DNA of 64,000 nucleotides from Gimesia aquarii (GCF_007748175.1 NZ_CP037422.1:5162334-5226333); one strand, 5' to 3'. Shown: positions 26,221 through 35,846, counted from the stretch's first letter. Notes: a model not told the origin generated them from the sequence alone. A program made the numbers and translations.

Positions 26221-29187
26221 TCAATCGATGTACTGAAACTCAGCCAGATTGAAGACGGCATGGCAATAATTAATCAGTGCCTTTTGTGTCGGTGGAATTT
26301 GATCTTTTTGCTGATAATTTGAATCTTGCCATGTTTTTGTCATTTGTTGCATTATGTCGTCAGCTATGGTTTTTTCTTCCGCGGTGGGATTCCGACTGAA
26401 AGCTTTTCGATAAATCTGGACAATTTGTGCTTCTGGAACTGGTCCAACTTCAGATTGAATTTGAGAGGCAAAATCTATTGCTAATTGATAAACCATTTTA
26501 TCATTCATTAAGTGCAACGCTTGTGGCGCCACAAGTGACTTGCCGCGACTGATACAGTTTGGTCCCATTTGTGGGTAGTCAAAATTTTCCAGAAGGGTTG
26601 GGATTTGTGTACGACGCTGTCGAATATAAATGCTTCTTCTCCACCCCTTTTGAGTCCGCTTTGATGTTACCAGACCATCAGAACGAACTTCAACCGGATC
26701 CGCGGGACCAAAAGGAGTTTCGTCTAATTGACCGGAAAGATAAAGCAGAGTGTCTCTGAGAACCTCGGCTTCCATGCGCTGCAAGGGCATTCTTGACAAG
26801 AGGCTTCCATCGGGATCTCGTTGTAATGCTTTCTTTGTGATCGAAGAATTTTGTCGATACGTGTTTGAAGTGACAATTAAGCGGTGCAGGGATTTAAGAC
26901 TCCAGTTTTGACGTACAAACTCGTTGGCCAGCCAGTCCAATAATTCTGGGTGGGACGGTTTTTCTCCTGCGCGTCCAAAATTGCCTGGTGTGTTGACAAT
27001 TCCCCTCCCGAAATGATGCAACCAGATACGGTTCACCATAACTCGCGCCGTCAATGGGTTATCGGATCGAGTTAACCACTTCGCAAAAGCGAGTCGACGA
27101 CGAATGGAATTCCGATTATTCTCAGGTATGATGGAACTGAATGGATTCGCTTTTTGAATAAGGACTTCTGGTACTCCGGGTTCAACCAGGCGTCCTGGAG
27201 TGAGGTAATTCCCTCGTTTCAAAATATAAGTAGGAGAGGGACTTCCTCGCGACCAAAGTGCCCGAATACGGGGCTCCTGCTTCATTTTCGATTTGAGAAC
27301 CTTCATCTGATTTTGGAGATCATCAGATTTCTTTTTATATTCCTGATCCAGTTTTTTTAATTCATCAGGAGAAGGAGTTAACAGTCTTTTATGCTTTTTC
27401 AAAAGTATTTTTTGCTCATCAGTCTGTTGAGACGCTTTAGTGGAAAACGCAATTAAGATTGTTTCACGCTCCGATTCAGGAAGTGACTGAATGCCTTTCT
27501 CTCGCTGTGTTTTTAATGCTCTTGCTGTCCGTTCCTTTAATTTTTGTTTAAGTCGTTCAATATCGGCTGTGATGAGCTGGTTATGCTTTTCATAATGACG
27601 TCGTTCTTCAGATGTCACGTGCGGTAAGGTGCGTGGTCCTTGTGATTTCAGCCAGTCATGTTCATCGTAAGCCTCTTTAAAGATGGCTGTCAGACGGTAA
27701 TAGTCTCGTTGAGCTATGGGATCAAACTTATGCGAATGACAACGTGCACATTTGATGGTCAATCCCATGACTGCCGACCCCAGGATTTCCATTTCGTCAG
27801 AAATGACTTCGAGGCGGTCAGGCACAAAATTGGTGATATTGGCAAAGGTACGATCTGGGGCAGTTCTCAGAAAACCTGTCGCAACGAGACAGTCATAGAC
27901 CTCTTGTGTCACTTCTTTACTTTGATAATCGACCAGTTCATCACCTGCGATTTGCTCCATCAGAAAGCGTGAGTAAGGCTTGTCATTATTGAAAGCGCGA
28001 ATTACATAATCGCGGTAGCGATAGATATGTGGACGTAACCGATCCTCGTTTTGAGCCCCTTCCGAATCTGCATAACCTGCAACGTCAAGCCAATGACGTG
28101 CCCAGCGCTCTCCATAGCGTGGTGATGCCAATAATCGATCTACCAGCTTTTCATATGCTAAAGGATCAGTGTCATTGATGAAATGTTCGACTTCATTGGG
28201 AGTCGGTGGTAAACCTGTGAGATTGAAAAAAAGTCGGCGTATCATTGTTCTCTTACTTGCCGCTGGAGACAAAGTGAGTCCGCGTTGTTCCAGCTTTCGT
28301 AGAATAAACGCATCGATTGGATTTCTTACCTGGTTACTGTGTTTCACTTGAGGGGGCTTCACTTTTGAGGGAGGCTGAAACGACCAAAACTCGCGATCTT
28401 TCTCAGTTACAAGAGCATCGGACTGATTTTTATCGTCTACCGAGGGATGCTTTACTTCCGGAAGCTTGAGCGCAATCCATTTTGAGAGCCGTTTCAGCTC
28501 ATTCACCTCCATGGGTTTGACACTGACTGAGACCAACTTCCGACGTGGTGGCATCTCACCTGACGCGATACGCTGGATGAGAAGACTTTTTTCTGGTTCA
28601 CCAGGAACAACTGCTGGTCCTGATTTTCCACCTTTTAAAATCGACTCTTTTGTTCTGAGATCGAGCCCCGCTTCCTTGCGTCGGCCTCCATGACAGGCAA
28701 CGCATCGTAAGTGAAGCAGGGGAATAATATCATGTTGTGTCACTGAAGGTTTGGTTTGAACTGTTTCACGAAACTTCGCACCAGCAGAAATCCAGTTGCG
28801 AATCTCATTCAATTCTTTTTTACTCAGATGGTCTTTCCCATCTGGTGGCATTTCGCCTGCGTTGATCATTTCGATTAAGAGGCTTTCGTCCGGATCTCCG
28901 GCTTGCACGATACGACCCGATTCGCTTCCATTTTGAATGCCTTGCGCAGAACTGAGATCAAGGCCCGCTTTTTTTGTTTTTGAGTTATGACAACGAAGAC
29001 ATTTTTCAGTAATAATTGATTTGACAGCACTTTCATAAAAAATGCTGTCCCTGATTGTTGTATCTTCACTGGCTGTGAGGTGACTGGAGTTAAATGCAAA
29101 TAAACAGAGGGCGATCGTCTGACTAATCACCATATTAGGATGAAAAAACAGCGGGCGATCTAAATATGCCAGCAGTTTATCAATCAT
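26221..29187 (-). CDS. Secreted protein with two PSCyt1 domains, DUF1549 and DUF1553
   Basis: The 988-residue protein differs from its three paralogues in carrying two consecutive PSCyt1-type haem segments: CLRCHN within about the first 70 residues and CVACHG near residue 160, each followed by an AGLDL motif. DUF1549 follows (RTMIRRLFFNLTG in slightly altered form, PRYGERWARHWLD, and a third CxxCH in CARCHSHKFDP). A Lys/Glu-rich coiled stretch around residues 530-640 replaces the discoidin-like insert of two paralogues. DUF1553 closes the protein. The start ATG is preceded by GGAGAAG. The N-terminal 25 residues are charged before the hydrophobic signal segment. It is sixth in the AraC-linked operon, between the Nramp-like and DUF1501 genes. 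Confidence 0.92.
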   Translation of the reverse strand: MIDKLLAYLDRPLFFHPNMVISQTIALCLFAFNSSHLTASEDTTIRDSIFYESAVKSIITEKCLRCHNSKTKKAGLDLSSAQGIQNGSESGRIVQAGDPDESLLIEMINAGEMPPDGKDHLSKKELNEIRNWISAGAKFRETVQTKPSVTQHDIIPLLHLRCVACHGGRRKEAGLDLRTKESILKGGKSGPAVVPGEPEKSLLIQRIASGEMPPRRKLVSVSVKPMEVNELKRLSKWIALKLPEVKHPSVDDKNQSDALVTEKDREFWSFQPPSKVKPPQVKHSNQVRNPIDAFILRKLEQRGLTLSPAASKRTMIRRLFFNLTGLPPTPNEVEHFINDTDPLAYEKLVDRLLASPRYGERWARHWLDVAGYADSEGAQNEDRLRPHIYRYRDYVIRAFNNDKPYSRFLMEQIAGDELVDYQSKEVTQEVYDCLVATGFLRTAPDRTFANITNFVPDRLEVISDEMEILGSAVMGLTIKCARCHSHKFDPIAQRDYYRLTAIFKEAYDEHDWLKSQGPRTLPHVTSEERRHYEKHNQLITADIERLKQKLKERTARALKTQREKGIQSLPESERETILIAFSTKASQQTDEQKILLKKHKRLLTPSPDELKKLDQEYKKKSDDLQNQMKVLKSKMKQEPRIRALWSRGSPSPTYILKRGNYLTPGRLVEPGVPEVLIQKANPFSSIIPENNRNSIRRRLAFAKWLTRSDNPLTARVMVNRIWLHHFGRGIVNTPGNFGRAGEKPSHPELLDWLANEFVRQNWSLKSLHRLIVTSNTYRQNSSITKKALQRDPDGSLLSRMPLQRMEAEVLRDTLLYLSGQLDETPFGPADPVEVRSDGLVTSKRTQKGWRRSIYIRQRRTQIPTLLENFDYPQMGPNCISRGKSLVAPQALHLMNDKMVYQLAIDFASQIQSEVGPVPEAQIVQIYRKAFSRNPTAEEKTIADDIMQQMTKTWQDSNYQQKDQIPPTQKALINYCHAVFNLAEFQYID

Positions 29188-29243
29188 GATTCTTCTCCGA
29201 GGCTCTACGAACTATCTCATTATACGAAAAAGATTTACTCAAT

Positions 29244-30716
29244 TCACTCAAAAAACAAATTCCATAGGAGTGCAGCAGACAAACATCCATAACAAAGAGC
29301 ACAAACCACCAAAGCGCATCGACGCCAAATGGGGGGACGTAACTCCAGAGGCAGGAGTTTTGTATTCAAGATCAAGATTTGAATGGCGGCAATTGCCAGG
29401 ACCGGGCCAGCAATTGCACCCAGGATTTTAAACAAGGTAATGGCATGCCCCCAGTGGACGGCAAAGAGGCCCCAGACAGTCGCGATTGCCAGAAAAGAGT
29501 AATAGAGACGACTGACGCTCATCTTGCGACGCTCACGCAAGTGGGGACTCGCCACCCAGACGATGTCTGTAACCGTTCTAATCAGGACGTCCGTGTTACT
29601 CAAATGAGTTGACATCAACACCCAGAATCCGTTCAAGAGAGCCAGAATCCAGAATCCGCTCCAAAGCTGATCTGCCATGTAGCGTGCCTGAAAAGCACCA
29701 GCTGCCATGTGATCCATATTCGTGTTTTCGGGAATGACTGCTGTTGCCAGATTTACATTCAGAAACATTCCAATAAGACATCCCATTCCCCACAGCCAGA
29801 TCTGATCGGCTGAGACATACTTCCACCAGGAATTCCAGTTATGAAGATTCTCTTTATTGATCGGAAATACCTTACCAACGGGAGAGAGTTTCATTTCACT
29901 GTGGCTGAAAGCGCTCGTAATCGATCCGACTTTGGCTCCCATTCCGAATCCTTTATCACGATACCAGTTGGTGATCACTAGGTTTCCAATGCCTCCGGAA
30001 CCGGCCGTTGCGGCAAAGGTCGCCAGTAATAACAGATCGACATCAGCCGGGAGACTTCCAAACTGAAAGAATCCTGTGAGTGTCTTCATCCAATGCTCAA
30101 AGGGTACAAATAAGACATTGACGAGCGTGAGGAACGAAAAAATGAATGAGATCATGATCCATGAAAAATATTCCAACATGCGTTCAATAGTTTTGCCAGA
30201 GAGCAGAATGCCGACCGTTATCAAAATCACGGTATAAGTAAGGTAATGGAGAATGGTTGTATCCCCATCACCGGCCATACGACCTGCAAAAGAGGCAAAA
30301 AGCACCGATGCACAAGCTGCGGCCAATGCCGGGACACCTAGTTGAGCAATTGTGGCGAAGATGTAACCAGAGGCCCAAAATTTAGAACCCGGTCGCAATC
30401 GCATAATTCCCACCAGAATTGGCTCGCCCGTGTATAACGTGTAACGAATGGCTTCCAGATTAAAGAGAAGTTGCAATGCGATGGCGACGGTTGCGATCCA
30501 GAGAATGTCCATACCATACTTCACCGTAATGGTAGGACCGATGAGCCACTCACCGCCGCCAATTGATCCGGCAAGCAAGATTGCTCCCGGCCCAATTGTA
30601 CGAAACAGGTTGCGTACCGAGAACGGCGGTGGTGCAGGCAAATCGCTTTCATTCCAGGGAGCAAGGTTCCCGAATCGCATTGATTTCGGTTGTTGATGAG
30701 AATCTGAATTCATCAT
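29244..30716 (-). CDS. Divergent Nramp-family membrane transporter
   Basis: A 490-residue polytopic protein with about eleven hydrophobic helices. The first helix reads GPGAILLAGSIGGGEW, which aligns with the start of Nramp metal transporters, but the metal-binding DPGN is replaced by GGGE, so classical Mn/Fe transport is doubtful. Nramp-related proteins without this motif are known to transport other cations or have unknown substrates. Two adjacent ATGs start the frame (30716 and 30713) after AAAAGGAC. The gene begins eight bases after the bicupin gene in the AraC-linked operon, so it may import the carbohydrate-derived substrate or a cofactor metal used by the bicupin. Which of these is right is open. 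Confidence 0.85.
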   Translation of the reverse strand: MMNSDSHQQPKSMRFGNLAPWNESDLPAPPPFSVRNLFRTIGPGAILLAGSIGGGEWLIGPTITVKYGMDILWIATVAIALQLLFNLEAIRYTLYTGEPILVGIMRLRPGSKFWASGYIFATIAQLGVPALAAACASVLFASFAGRMAGDGDTTILHYLTYTVILITVGILLSGKTIERMLEYFSWIMISFIFSFLTLVNVLFVPFEHWMKTLTGFFQFGSLPADVDLLLLATFAATAGSGGIGNLVITNWYRDKGFGMGAKVGSITSAFSHSEMKLSPVGKVFPINKENLHNWNSWWKYVSADQIWLWGMGCLIGMFLNVNLATAVIPENTNMDHMAAGAFQARYMADQLWSGFWILALLNGFWVLMSTHLSNTDVLIRTVTDIVWVASPHLRERRKMSVSRLYYSFLAIATVWGLFAVHWGHAITLFKILGAIAGPVLAIAAIQILILNTKLLPLELRPPIWRRCALVVCALCYGCLSAALLWNLFFE

Positions 30717-30724
30717 GTCCTTTT

Positions 30725-31558
30725 CTAATTGTCTGACTCACAAGCTTGTTTGATGAATGATTCTTCGCAGCAACATTGCTCTAATACCGTCCGATCTGGC
30801 TCATCACCGGCGTAGACCCAGATCATTGCCATCGCTTGATCCGAACGATTGATAAATCGGTGGGGTCGTCCTTCAGGAATACAAGCTGTATCACAATTTG
30901 ACAGTCCATATTCACGTCCCGCTACCTGACAAACGGCCGTCCCTTCGACGATTGTAATCGATTCATCAAAACCATGGATATGGCAGGGTAGCGAAGCTCC
31001 GGGTTGGAAAATACCGTAACCACCACAAATACCCCGTGATCCAAACCGGCCAGCAAACAGATCGCGAAAGAGTGCGTTTTGTGCTAATTCATAATCAGGG
31101 GCAGACTCAAACCGGATTAAGTCTTCCGTTACAGAGGAATCGGTTTCAGTACAATCTTTGTTTATAAAACTGGTTTCTACCCATTCGCGTTTTGGCTCCT
31201 CGCTGGCGAACACGCTGAAGCAGGAAACAGGCAGTTCACTCAAATCATTTTGAACCCAATGTGCTACGCCCGCTGGCACATGGAAAGCATCATACCGACC
31301 AATCTTGTAACGTCGTCCTTCAACAATGACATGTATATTTCCCGTAATCGGTATTATGACTTCGCTGACTGGGTGACGATGAGCTGGAAGCATCGCATCC
31401 GATTGAAAAGTAACAATCCCCGTAGAAAGTCCTCGTGCTCCCAGAGTGCTCGAAACGAGAGGCCTGAGCTCAACACCATCAGCCAAGGGAACGGTTGCTG
31501 ACTCATTGCTTGAGATAATGGCTTCCAGGCGTTCCTGTTGTAGCGTTCTATCTTTCAT
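30725..31558 (-). CDS. Bicupin protein
   Basis: The true start is the ATG at 31558, five bases after GGGGAG, giving 277 residues; its first eleven bases overlap the end of the dehydrogenase gene. Two cupin domains are visible, each with metal-ligand motifs. The first has LPAHRHPVSEV and VPAGVAHW; the second has LPCHIHGFDE and IPEGRPHRF. The domains are in tandem, as in dioxygenase- or isomerase-type bicupins. There is no signal peptide, so it is cytosolic. A cluster CCCEES near the C-terminus is unusual. It may open or isomerise a sugar-acid or keto-acid intermediate, which would suit the neighbouring lactonase and dehydrogenase, but the exact reaction is unknown. Confidence 0.88.
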   Translation of the reverse strand: MKDRTLQQERLEAIISSNESATVPLADGVELRPLVSSTLGARGLSTGIVTFQSDAMLPAHRHPVSEVIIPITGNIHVIVEGRRYKIGRYDAFHVPAGVAHWVQNDLSELPVSCFSVFASEEPKREWVETSFINKDCTETDSSVTEDLIRFESAPDYELAQNALFRDLFAGRFGSRGICGGYGIFQPGASLPCHIHGFDESITIVEGTAVCQVAGREYGLSNCDTACIPEGRPHRFINRSDQAMAMIWVYAGDEPDRTVLEQCCCEESFIKQACESDN

Positions 31559-32687
31559 CTCGACTCCCCGACTTGCTCGAAACTGGTTCACAGCCCGGAA
31601 TGGAAATCTGACTGTCATGGAATGCTGGATTTGTCTCGTTGGACTCAATAAAACCATGCTCGATATTGAGTGATCGACAAGTGGTACAGATCTGTTTCCA
31701 GGTGATCTCATCCAATTCGATTCCCTGTTCTAAACGCTGGGCTTTGGTGCGCTGTTCCAGTTCGCCTGGCATAAGAATTTCACCATTGTGGTTGATGGTT
31801 CGTGAACTCTTTACGAATGATATAAAACGCTCTACTTCTGGAAAGAATTCATTATCAGATCCAAAGAAACGACGGTCAATGATTACGGACAACATACCAT
31901 TGGCTACGCGCGAAGCATTTTTCGGATTTGTGCAGGAACTGCCAGTGAGGGCGCCCGCGAGCATTTCAATAATCAGTGAAAGGCCGGAGCCTTTATGGCC
32001 GGCGATTGGAAGAATCGCACCGGGAGGATCTCCATAAAAGCATCTGGGGTCGTTGGTTGGATTTCCTGCTGAATCAATCAAACAACCATCTTCAACCATT
32101 GTTCCCTGGTTGAGTGCGACACGAATTTTCCCTTCCGCGACCGTACACGCTGACATATCGAGGATGATCGGTTTGCTGTCTCCGGTAGGCACGCCTGCGG
32201 TGAAGGGATTCGCAGAGAGCCGACGGTCAATTCCACCGAAGGGAGCAACCAACATCCCTGCACCACTGGTGTTGACAAAATGCAAGGAGAGCATTCCAGC
32301 TTCTGCCGCCATCTCCGCCCAGTCGCCAATGCGTCCCAGATGCCCTGAATTTCGCAAGGCGATGACGGTGACACCATGTTGGGCTGCTTTATTGATGCCC
32401 AGTTGAATCGCTTCTTCGCCGACGATTTGTCCCAGGCCGAATTGTCCATCGACAACAGCGATCACATCATTTTCAGAGATAATTCGAATGGACTGATTCG
32501 CAAGAACCTTGCCATCGTGCAACCATTCCACGTACGAAGGTATCCGAATCACTCCGTGCGAATCGTGTCCTACCAGATTGGCTTCGACGAGGCGTTTTCC
32601 AACTTGATGCGCCACGTCGTGTTTGCAGCCAGCTTTGATAAAAATCTCTTCAGCGAGTGTTATCAGCTGTTCGTGTTGGAATTTCAT
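31548..32687 (-). CDS. Ldh2-family malate/L-lactate dehydrogenase-like oxidoreductase
   Basis: A 379-residue NAD(P)-dependent oxidoreductase of the Ldh_2 family, which includes malate, ureidoglycolate and 2,3-diketo-L-gulonate dehydrogenases. Signature blocks are ANLVGHDSHGVIRIPSY, ALRNSGHLGRIGDW with the catalytic His, RRLSANPFTAGVPTG and the C-terminal GHKGSGLSLIIEMLAG. The length fits the family. It begins with a four-base overlap (ATGA) after the NHL-protein gene and overlaps the bicupin gene downstream, so the three are translationally coupled. It is cytosolic and probably reduces or oxidises a 2-keto/2-hydroxy acid made by the lactonase step. Confidence 0.93.
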   Translation of the reverse strand: MKFQHEQLITLAEEIFIKAGCKHDVAHQVGKRLVEANLVGHDSHGVIRIPSYVEWLHDGKVLANQSIRIISENDVIAVVDGQFGLGQIVGEEAIQLGINKAAQHGVTVIALRNSGHLGRIGDWAEMAAEAGMLSLHFVNTSGAGMLVAPFGGIDRRLSANPFTAGVPTGDSKPIILDMSACTVAEGKIRVALNQGTMVEDGCLIDSAGNPTNDPRCFYGDPPGAILPIAGHKGSGLSLIIEMLAGALTGSSCTNPKNASRVANGMLSVIIDRRFFGSDNEFFPEVERFISFVKSSRTINHNGEILMPGELEQRTKAQRLEQGIELDEITWKQICTTCRSLNIEHGFIESNETNPAFHDSQISIPGCEPVSSKSGSRDER

Positions 32688-33724
32688 TGTGGAACCTTTT
32701 TAGATTGATGAATGAATTTCTGGAGACTATGACAGTTGGGGGAAACAAGTCCACGATTGCCGCCCGCAGACATCGTCACTTCGCTAACATAAACATCACC
32801 GTGCGAGTCAACCCAAACGTCATGCGGGGCAAAGAAGTCTCCCGGCGCGCAGGGAGTCTTACCACCTCCCCAGCGGGACTGTAGCTCTCCTCTTAAATTA
32901 AAGATACTCATTCGCCCGCCTGTGGCATTCGGAATTGGTGGATGTGTGCCTGACCACATTCCCGCACGAAAACCAAGTTCGGCAACATACACGTTGGAAT
33001 CGTCACCGATAAAAACTTCACATGGTCTGGCGACATCATTCCATTCATCCTTATATTGACCATCGGCCGTAAAGATCTGAATGCGACTGTTCTCTCGATC
33101 GGCAACATAAACATTTTCATTGCGATCGATGGCGATACCATGTGGGATTTGAAACTGCCCGTGACCATCTCCAGGTTCTCCCCAAGAGAGTAGCAATTTA
33201 CCATCAGCGGAAAATCGATGAATTCGTGCGTTACCATAACCATCGGTTATGTAGAGGTCGCCGCTGGGAGAGATTGCCAGATTGGTCGGAAAATTAAAAG
33301 GGGGGCCGGCACGTTGAATGTTTCGATAATCGACGCTGGTTGCACCGGTATCAGAGTAAAGTCCGCTGGTTCCCAATGTCATCAGTAACTGACCATCAGT
33401 TGAAAATTGTTTCACTGTATGATCCAGATCATCAACGCAGTAAACCGTGTCATCCGAGCCAATCGTGATCCCATGTGCCCGGGCAAAAACTTCCTCCCCC
33501 CAAGATTCGATGAACTCGCCTTCCGGGCTAAAGATGGCAACAGGATGCTTACCTCGATTAAACACATAGACTTGGTCCTGTGAATCCGTTGCCACCGCAG
33601 TGACTTCGACCAGATCTAAGTCTGAGGGCAAACTTGGCCACTTCGTTGAGACCCGATAGCGGAACGCATTCTCACCGACTTCAACTGTCGCGCCATTTTG
33701 ATCCTTAGATGTGTCAATCGTCAT
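32684..33724 (-). CDS. NHL-repeat beta-propeller protein
   Basis: A 346-residue protein built of NHL repeats, recognisable by recurring pieces such as FSPEGEFIESWG, HGITIGSDDTVYCVD, HGIAIDRNENVYVAD and HDVWVDSHGDVYVSE. About six blades fit one propeller. It lacks a signal peptide, in contrast to the SMP-30 protein encoded just upstream, and is related to the peptidyl-amidating-lyase/NHL group, in which the propeller may bind or hydrolyse a ligand. Both ends overlap neighbouring genes by four bases. Its role in the operon is unknown: it could be a second lactonase-like propeller or a scaffold. Confidence 0.88.
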   Translation of the reverse strand: MTIDTSKDQNGATVEVGENAFRYRVSTKWPSLPSDLDLVEVTAVATDSQDQVYVFNRGKHPVAIFSPEGEFIESWGEEVFARAHGITIGSDDTVYCVDDLDHTVKQFSTDGQLLMTLGTSGLYSDTGATSVDYRNIQRAGPPFNFPTNLAISPSGDLYITDGYGNARIHRFSADGKLLLSWGEPGDGHGQFQIPHGIAIDRNENVYVADRENSRIQIFTADGQYKDEWNDVARPCEVFIGDDSNVYVAELGFRAGMWSGTHPPIPNATGGRMSIFNLRGELQSRWGGGKTPCAPGDFFAPHDVWVDSHGDVYVSEVTMSAGGNRGLVSPNCHSLQKFIHQSKKVPQ

Positions 33725-34800
33725 TGTTTTCTCCGCAGTGTAGGGTGATGCCCTTCTGTTTTTACTCGCACTCGGTACAGACTCTTATCAATTGTCACAT
33801 AGAGAATATTCTTCTCGTCGCCGATTCCAAACTCGACATTACTGGGGATGCCTCTCCAGTCTTCAAACTCACCGCTTTGGTCGGTCGGTCCGGTTGGTAG
33901 AAATGCAAGTTCCTTTCCATGCGGATCAATGACCATCAGTCCGGGCTTTTTGAGACTTCGACACGTAAGATAAATATTGCCATGCGCATCGACGGTCATC
34001 CCATCGCATCCGGCTTGCTTGCCGAAGTCGACCAGAGTGCGTCGCGGTCCCGAAATCAATCCGTTTTTGTCGAGTGGAAATTCATAAACCTTCATCGCAC
34101 CTTTGGTGGGTGGTGGGGCATTGGGGGCAACGTTGATTCCATCACTGCCGTTATTATGGTCTCCCACGTAAAGGGTCCGTTCATCCGGGCTGAGTGTGAT
34201 GCCATTTGGTTTTTCCACATCGCGTGTGATTTCGATAATGCTTAAATCCTTGTTGAGACGATATACTGCACGATATTTAAGTTCCCGTGGTTCATCACCA
34301 ATATAGCGGGGATCTGTGAAATAGATTCGACCTTGTGAATCGATACACAGATCATTGGGTGCATTGAGGCGTTTTGCATGAAAGCGATCAACGAGAGTTG
34401 TGCCTTTGCCTGTTTTTAAATCCCAGCGAATCAGGCGCCGACCGCCCCCGTCTGCTCCATCACATGAAATCAGGAACCCATTTGTATCGAAGGCCAGTCC
34501 GTTTGATTTACCACTATCATTCGTGAATACTGTTGTTCGTTGTGTTTTGGGATCAAAGCGGAGAATCATACCATGATCCGCTTTCCCAAAAGGCATATCG
34601 GTAAAATAAATGCTCCCATCGGGGGCGACTGCAGGTCCTTCTGTCAAGCCGCTGTTGATTTTTGCTTGACGAGTAAATAGCAATTCCAGTTTCACATTGT
34701 CGGGAAAGATAGGGTTCTGCTTAATTCCGTCAGCTCGAATGAATGGTGAGGTTACGCAATTGCAAATCAGAATGGTAATAGTTAAAACAATCCAGCGCAT
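33721..34800 (-). CDS. Secreted SMP-30/gluconolactonase-family protein
   Basis: A 359-residue beta-propeller protein with a signal peptide (hydrophobic LTITILICNCV, cut near IRA-DG) and the SMP-30/gluconolactonase pattern. Visible blocks are LTEGPAVAPDGSIYFTDMP, SNGLAFDTNGFLI, APNDLCIDSQGRIYFTDPRY, EKPNGITLSPDERTLYVGD and CDGMTVDAHGNIYLT. The Glu in EGPA, the Asn in APNDL and the Asp near the C-terminus probably bind the metal needed for lactone hydrolysis. It is the first gene of the seven-gene operon and overlaps the NHL gene by four bases. It likely hydrolyses a sugar lactone in the periplasm as the entry step of the pathway. Confidence 0.92.
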   Translation of the reverse strand: MRWIVLTITILICNCVTSPFIRADGIKQNPIFPDNVKLELLFTRQAKINSGLTEGPAVAPDGSIYFTDMPFGKADHGMILRFDPKTQRTTVFTNDSGKSNGLAFDTNGFLISCDGADGGGRRLIRWDLKTGKGTTLVDRFHAKRLNAPNDLCIDSQGRIYFTDPRYIGDEPRELKYRAVYRLNKDLSIIEITRDVEKPNGITLSPDERTLYVGDHNNGSDGINVAPNAPPPTKGAMKVYEFPLDKNGLISGPRRTLVDFGKQAGCDGMTVDAHGNIYLTCRSLKKPGLMVIDPHGKELAFLPTGPTDQSGEFEDWRGIPSNVEFGIGDEKNILYVTIDKSLYRVRVKTEGHHPTLRRKQ

Positions 34801-34836
34801 TTCGGAGTCCTCTGGAAGCTGATATACTTAAAGTTG

Positions 34837-34849
34837 TAACAGAATGTTA
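34837..34849. promoter_or_regulatory. Palindrome in the divergent AraC promoter region, candidate operator
   Basis: TAACA and TGTTA match perfectly around three bases. It lies 37-49 bases upstream of the operon start. The minus-strand sequence beside it contains TAGAAT, a possible -10 box, which would put the palindrome at the transcription start. Binding by the divergently encoded AraC protein is an inference; AraC proteins more often bind direct repeats. Confidence 0.4.
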
Positions 34850-34940
34850 TTCTAGGTCTGCTCAGCATATACTGTGAAATCAGAATCAGCCGAATGTCAG
34901 TTGAAATCGGACGAGAGATAAAATACCCAGGCACACCACA

Positions 34941-35846
34941 ATGAAGAAATCACGCGTTTCTGGATCGCAAAAAGAATCTTCAAATCACGCAGATCTCTTG
35001 ATTGACGTCGACAAGAGCTATTTAGCATACTCACTTCCTGTGACACGACCGTTTGTCCATTTCAGGTCGGGACACTTTCCTGCGGGGACAATCACTCAAA
35101 AACACAGTCACTCCATTATGGCGATGCACGGAAGCCTTCAAGGCCCACTTACATTAAAGACTTCTATTGGTGATTACACACTTGATGCCGGCGACTTCTG
35201 CATTCTTGCTCCTGGAACTCATCACTTCTGGTCTAATTCTGGGACACACACAGCGGCGACCATTTCGTTTCTGATTGATACCGATCACCCAGGCCGCTGG
35301 TCAGCCGGTTCGGGTGTTGTTGAAGCCTGTGGTGAGTTAGGTCAGTTAGTTCAAGACGTTCATTGTTTCAGTTCCTCGGGTGATCCAGACCTGCAACATG
35401 CCTTCTGGCAAATTGCTGACCAGCTTACGATTGAGCGTCCCTGGAAAAAGCTGGGAGTGACCGGGCGACTGTGGACATTTTTATCGATTATTCTCGAACG
35501 TTTGTCACCAGAATTAATCAACGAATCCCAACATGATGTGGCACAGCAGATTCGGCGTCTTTTGCTCAGTCGAGTGAATGATCGATTAACAATTGCTGAA
35601 GTGGCTGCAGCAGTTCATGTGGGCGCAACACAAGCCAAAGAAGTTTTTCGAACCACATTTGGTTGTGGAATCATGGCCTACTTCAACGAACTCAAAATCT
35701 GGCAAGCCAAACGACTGCTCTGTGATCCTAACCTGACTATCGATCAGGTAAGCAGCAAGCTGGGATTTTCTTCACCAACCTACTTTAGTCAGACATTTCG
35801 AAAACACACGGGGGAAACACCGTCCGACTTTCGCAAGCAGCGGTAA
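34941..35846 (+). CDS. AraC family transcriptional regulator
   Basis: A 301-residue protein with an N-terminal cupin-like ligand domain (TITQKHSHSIMAMH, then YTLDAGDFCILAPGTHHFW) and a C-terminal double helix-turn-helix (LTIAEVAAAVHVGATQAKEVFR, then the second motif LGFSSPTYFSQTFRKHTGETPSDFR). It is divergent from the seven-gene catabolic operon that starts at 34800, with a 140-base shared promoter region, which strongly suggests that it controls that operon. No ribosome site is apparent before the ATG. The ligand may be the sugar or lactone processed by the operon. Confidence 0.92.
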   Translation: MKKSRVSGSQKESSNHADLLIDVDKSYLAYSLPVTRPFVHFRSGHFPAGTITQKHSHSIMAMHGSLQGPLTLKTSIGDYTLDAGDFCILAPGTHHFWSNSGTHTAATISFLIDTDHPGRWSAGSGVVEACGELGQLVQDVHCFSSSGDPDLQHAFWQIADQLTIERPWKKLGVTGRLWTFLSIILERLSPELINESQHDVAQQIRRLLLSRVNDRLTIAEVAAAVHVGATQAKEVFRTTFGCGIMAYFNELKIWQAKRLLCDPNLTIDQVSSKLGFSSPTYFSQTFRKHTGETPSDFRKQR

